A DNA stretch of 64,000 nt, taken from the NCBI RefSeq assembly GCF_000024165.1, contig NC_013194.1:930001-994000 (forward strand), given 5' to 3'. Source of the DNA: Accumulibacter phosphatis (lineage in GTDB: Bacteria > Pseudomonadota > Gammaproteobacteria > Burkholderiales > Rhodocyclaceae). Below are positions 63,967-64,000 of the stretch, piece by piece. Positions within the stretch are counted from its first letter, which is position 1. Each line of letters starts with the position of its first letter. A program made the translations under genes and the position numbers. The notes beneath the pieces were generated by a model that saw only the letters and a list, made by a program, of their open reading frames with translations, had not been told where the DNA came from and did not search any database.

Positions 63967-64000
63967 CGCCCCCTCCAAGAAAACCACCAAATGACCGGAT

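Overview
The window is about 64 kb of GC-rich chromosome from a betaproteobacterium, most likely of the order Rhodocyclales and possibly a Candidatus Accumulibacter-type organism. That placement is an inference from gene content and order: amgK-murU/lptD-surA-pdxA-rsmA, tkt-gap-pyk-fba-purC, form II RuBisCO with cbbQ/cbbO, and an exosortase/PEP-CTERM exopolysaccharide (EPS) locus. No rRNA, tRNA or CRISPR array was recognised.

Positions 1-16,000 are ordinary core chromosome. On the minus strand lie cell-wall recycling genes (murU, amgK). They diverge from the plus-strand set lptD, surA, pdxA, rsmA (outer-membrane assembly, vitamin B6, 16S rRNA methylation). A minus-strand series follows: a small DUF2892 membrane protein with a CRP-like operator, a Crp/Fnr regulator, xthA, a DUF2934 protein, a glutaredoxin-like protein, prlC, a DUF2189 membrane protein, purC and a DUF3422 protein.

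Positions 16,000-27,500 hold central carbon and Calvin-cycle genes. fba, pyk, gapA and tkt are on the minus strand; no pgk lies between gapA and pyk. A truncated cbbY remnant, form II RuBisCO cbbM and its activase partners cbbQ and cbbO are on the plus strand. The AT-rich tkt/cbb divergent region contains a long perfect inverted repeat.

Positions 27,600-61,062 form one large plus-strand EPS locus of the exosortase-B (methanolan eps) type. It starts with a good sigma70-like promoter and epsD-epsE-epsF-epsG. It then passes through a heavily rearranged stretch (32.3-42.3 kb) with two intact exosortase genes, two broken exosortase copies, two epsI copies, two broken gmd copies, one broken fcl, two DUF4160-DUF2442 pairs, a frameshifted AlbA-type gene, a complete IS66-family element with 8-bp target duplications and a REP-like insertion. 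After this come glycosyltransferases, a DegT aminotransferase, an acyltransferase, Wzx- and Wzy-like membrane proteins, a methyltransferase, a complete IS4/IS50-like element with 9-bp target duplications, a secreted polysaccharide-lyase-like protein, a frameshifted asparagine-synthase-type amidotransferase, a heparinase II/III-family protein, a GDP-mannose 6-dehydrogenase and a final glycosyltransferase. Much of 42-54 kb looks lower in GC than the flanks, suggesting acquisition.

Positions 61,063-64,000 hold three PEP-CTERM proteins, the expected substrates of the exosortase, one on plus and two on minus. The genes fit one scheme: uronic-acid-containing EPS is built, polymerised and exported by the Eps/Wzx/Wzy machinery, and PEP-CTERM proteins are processed by XrtB to join the extracellular matrix. 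The most unusual part is the repeated, decaying exosortase-epsI-gmd module and its recurrent association with DUF4160-DUF2442 pairs.
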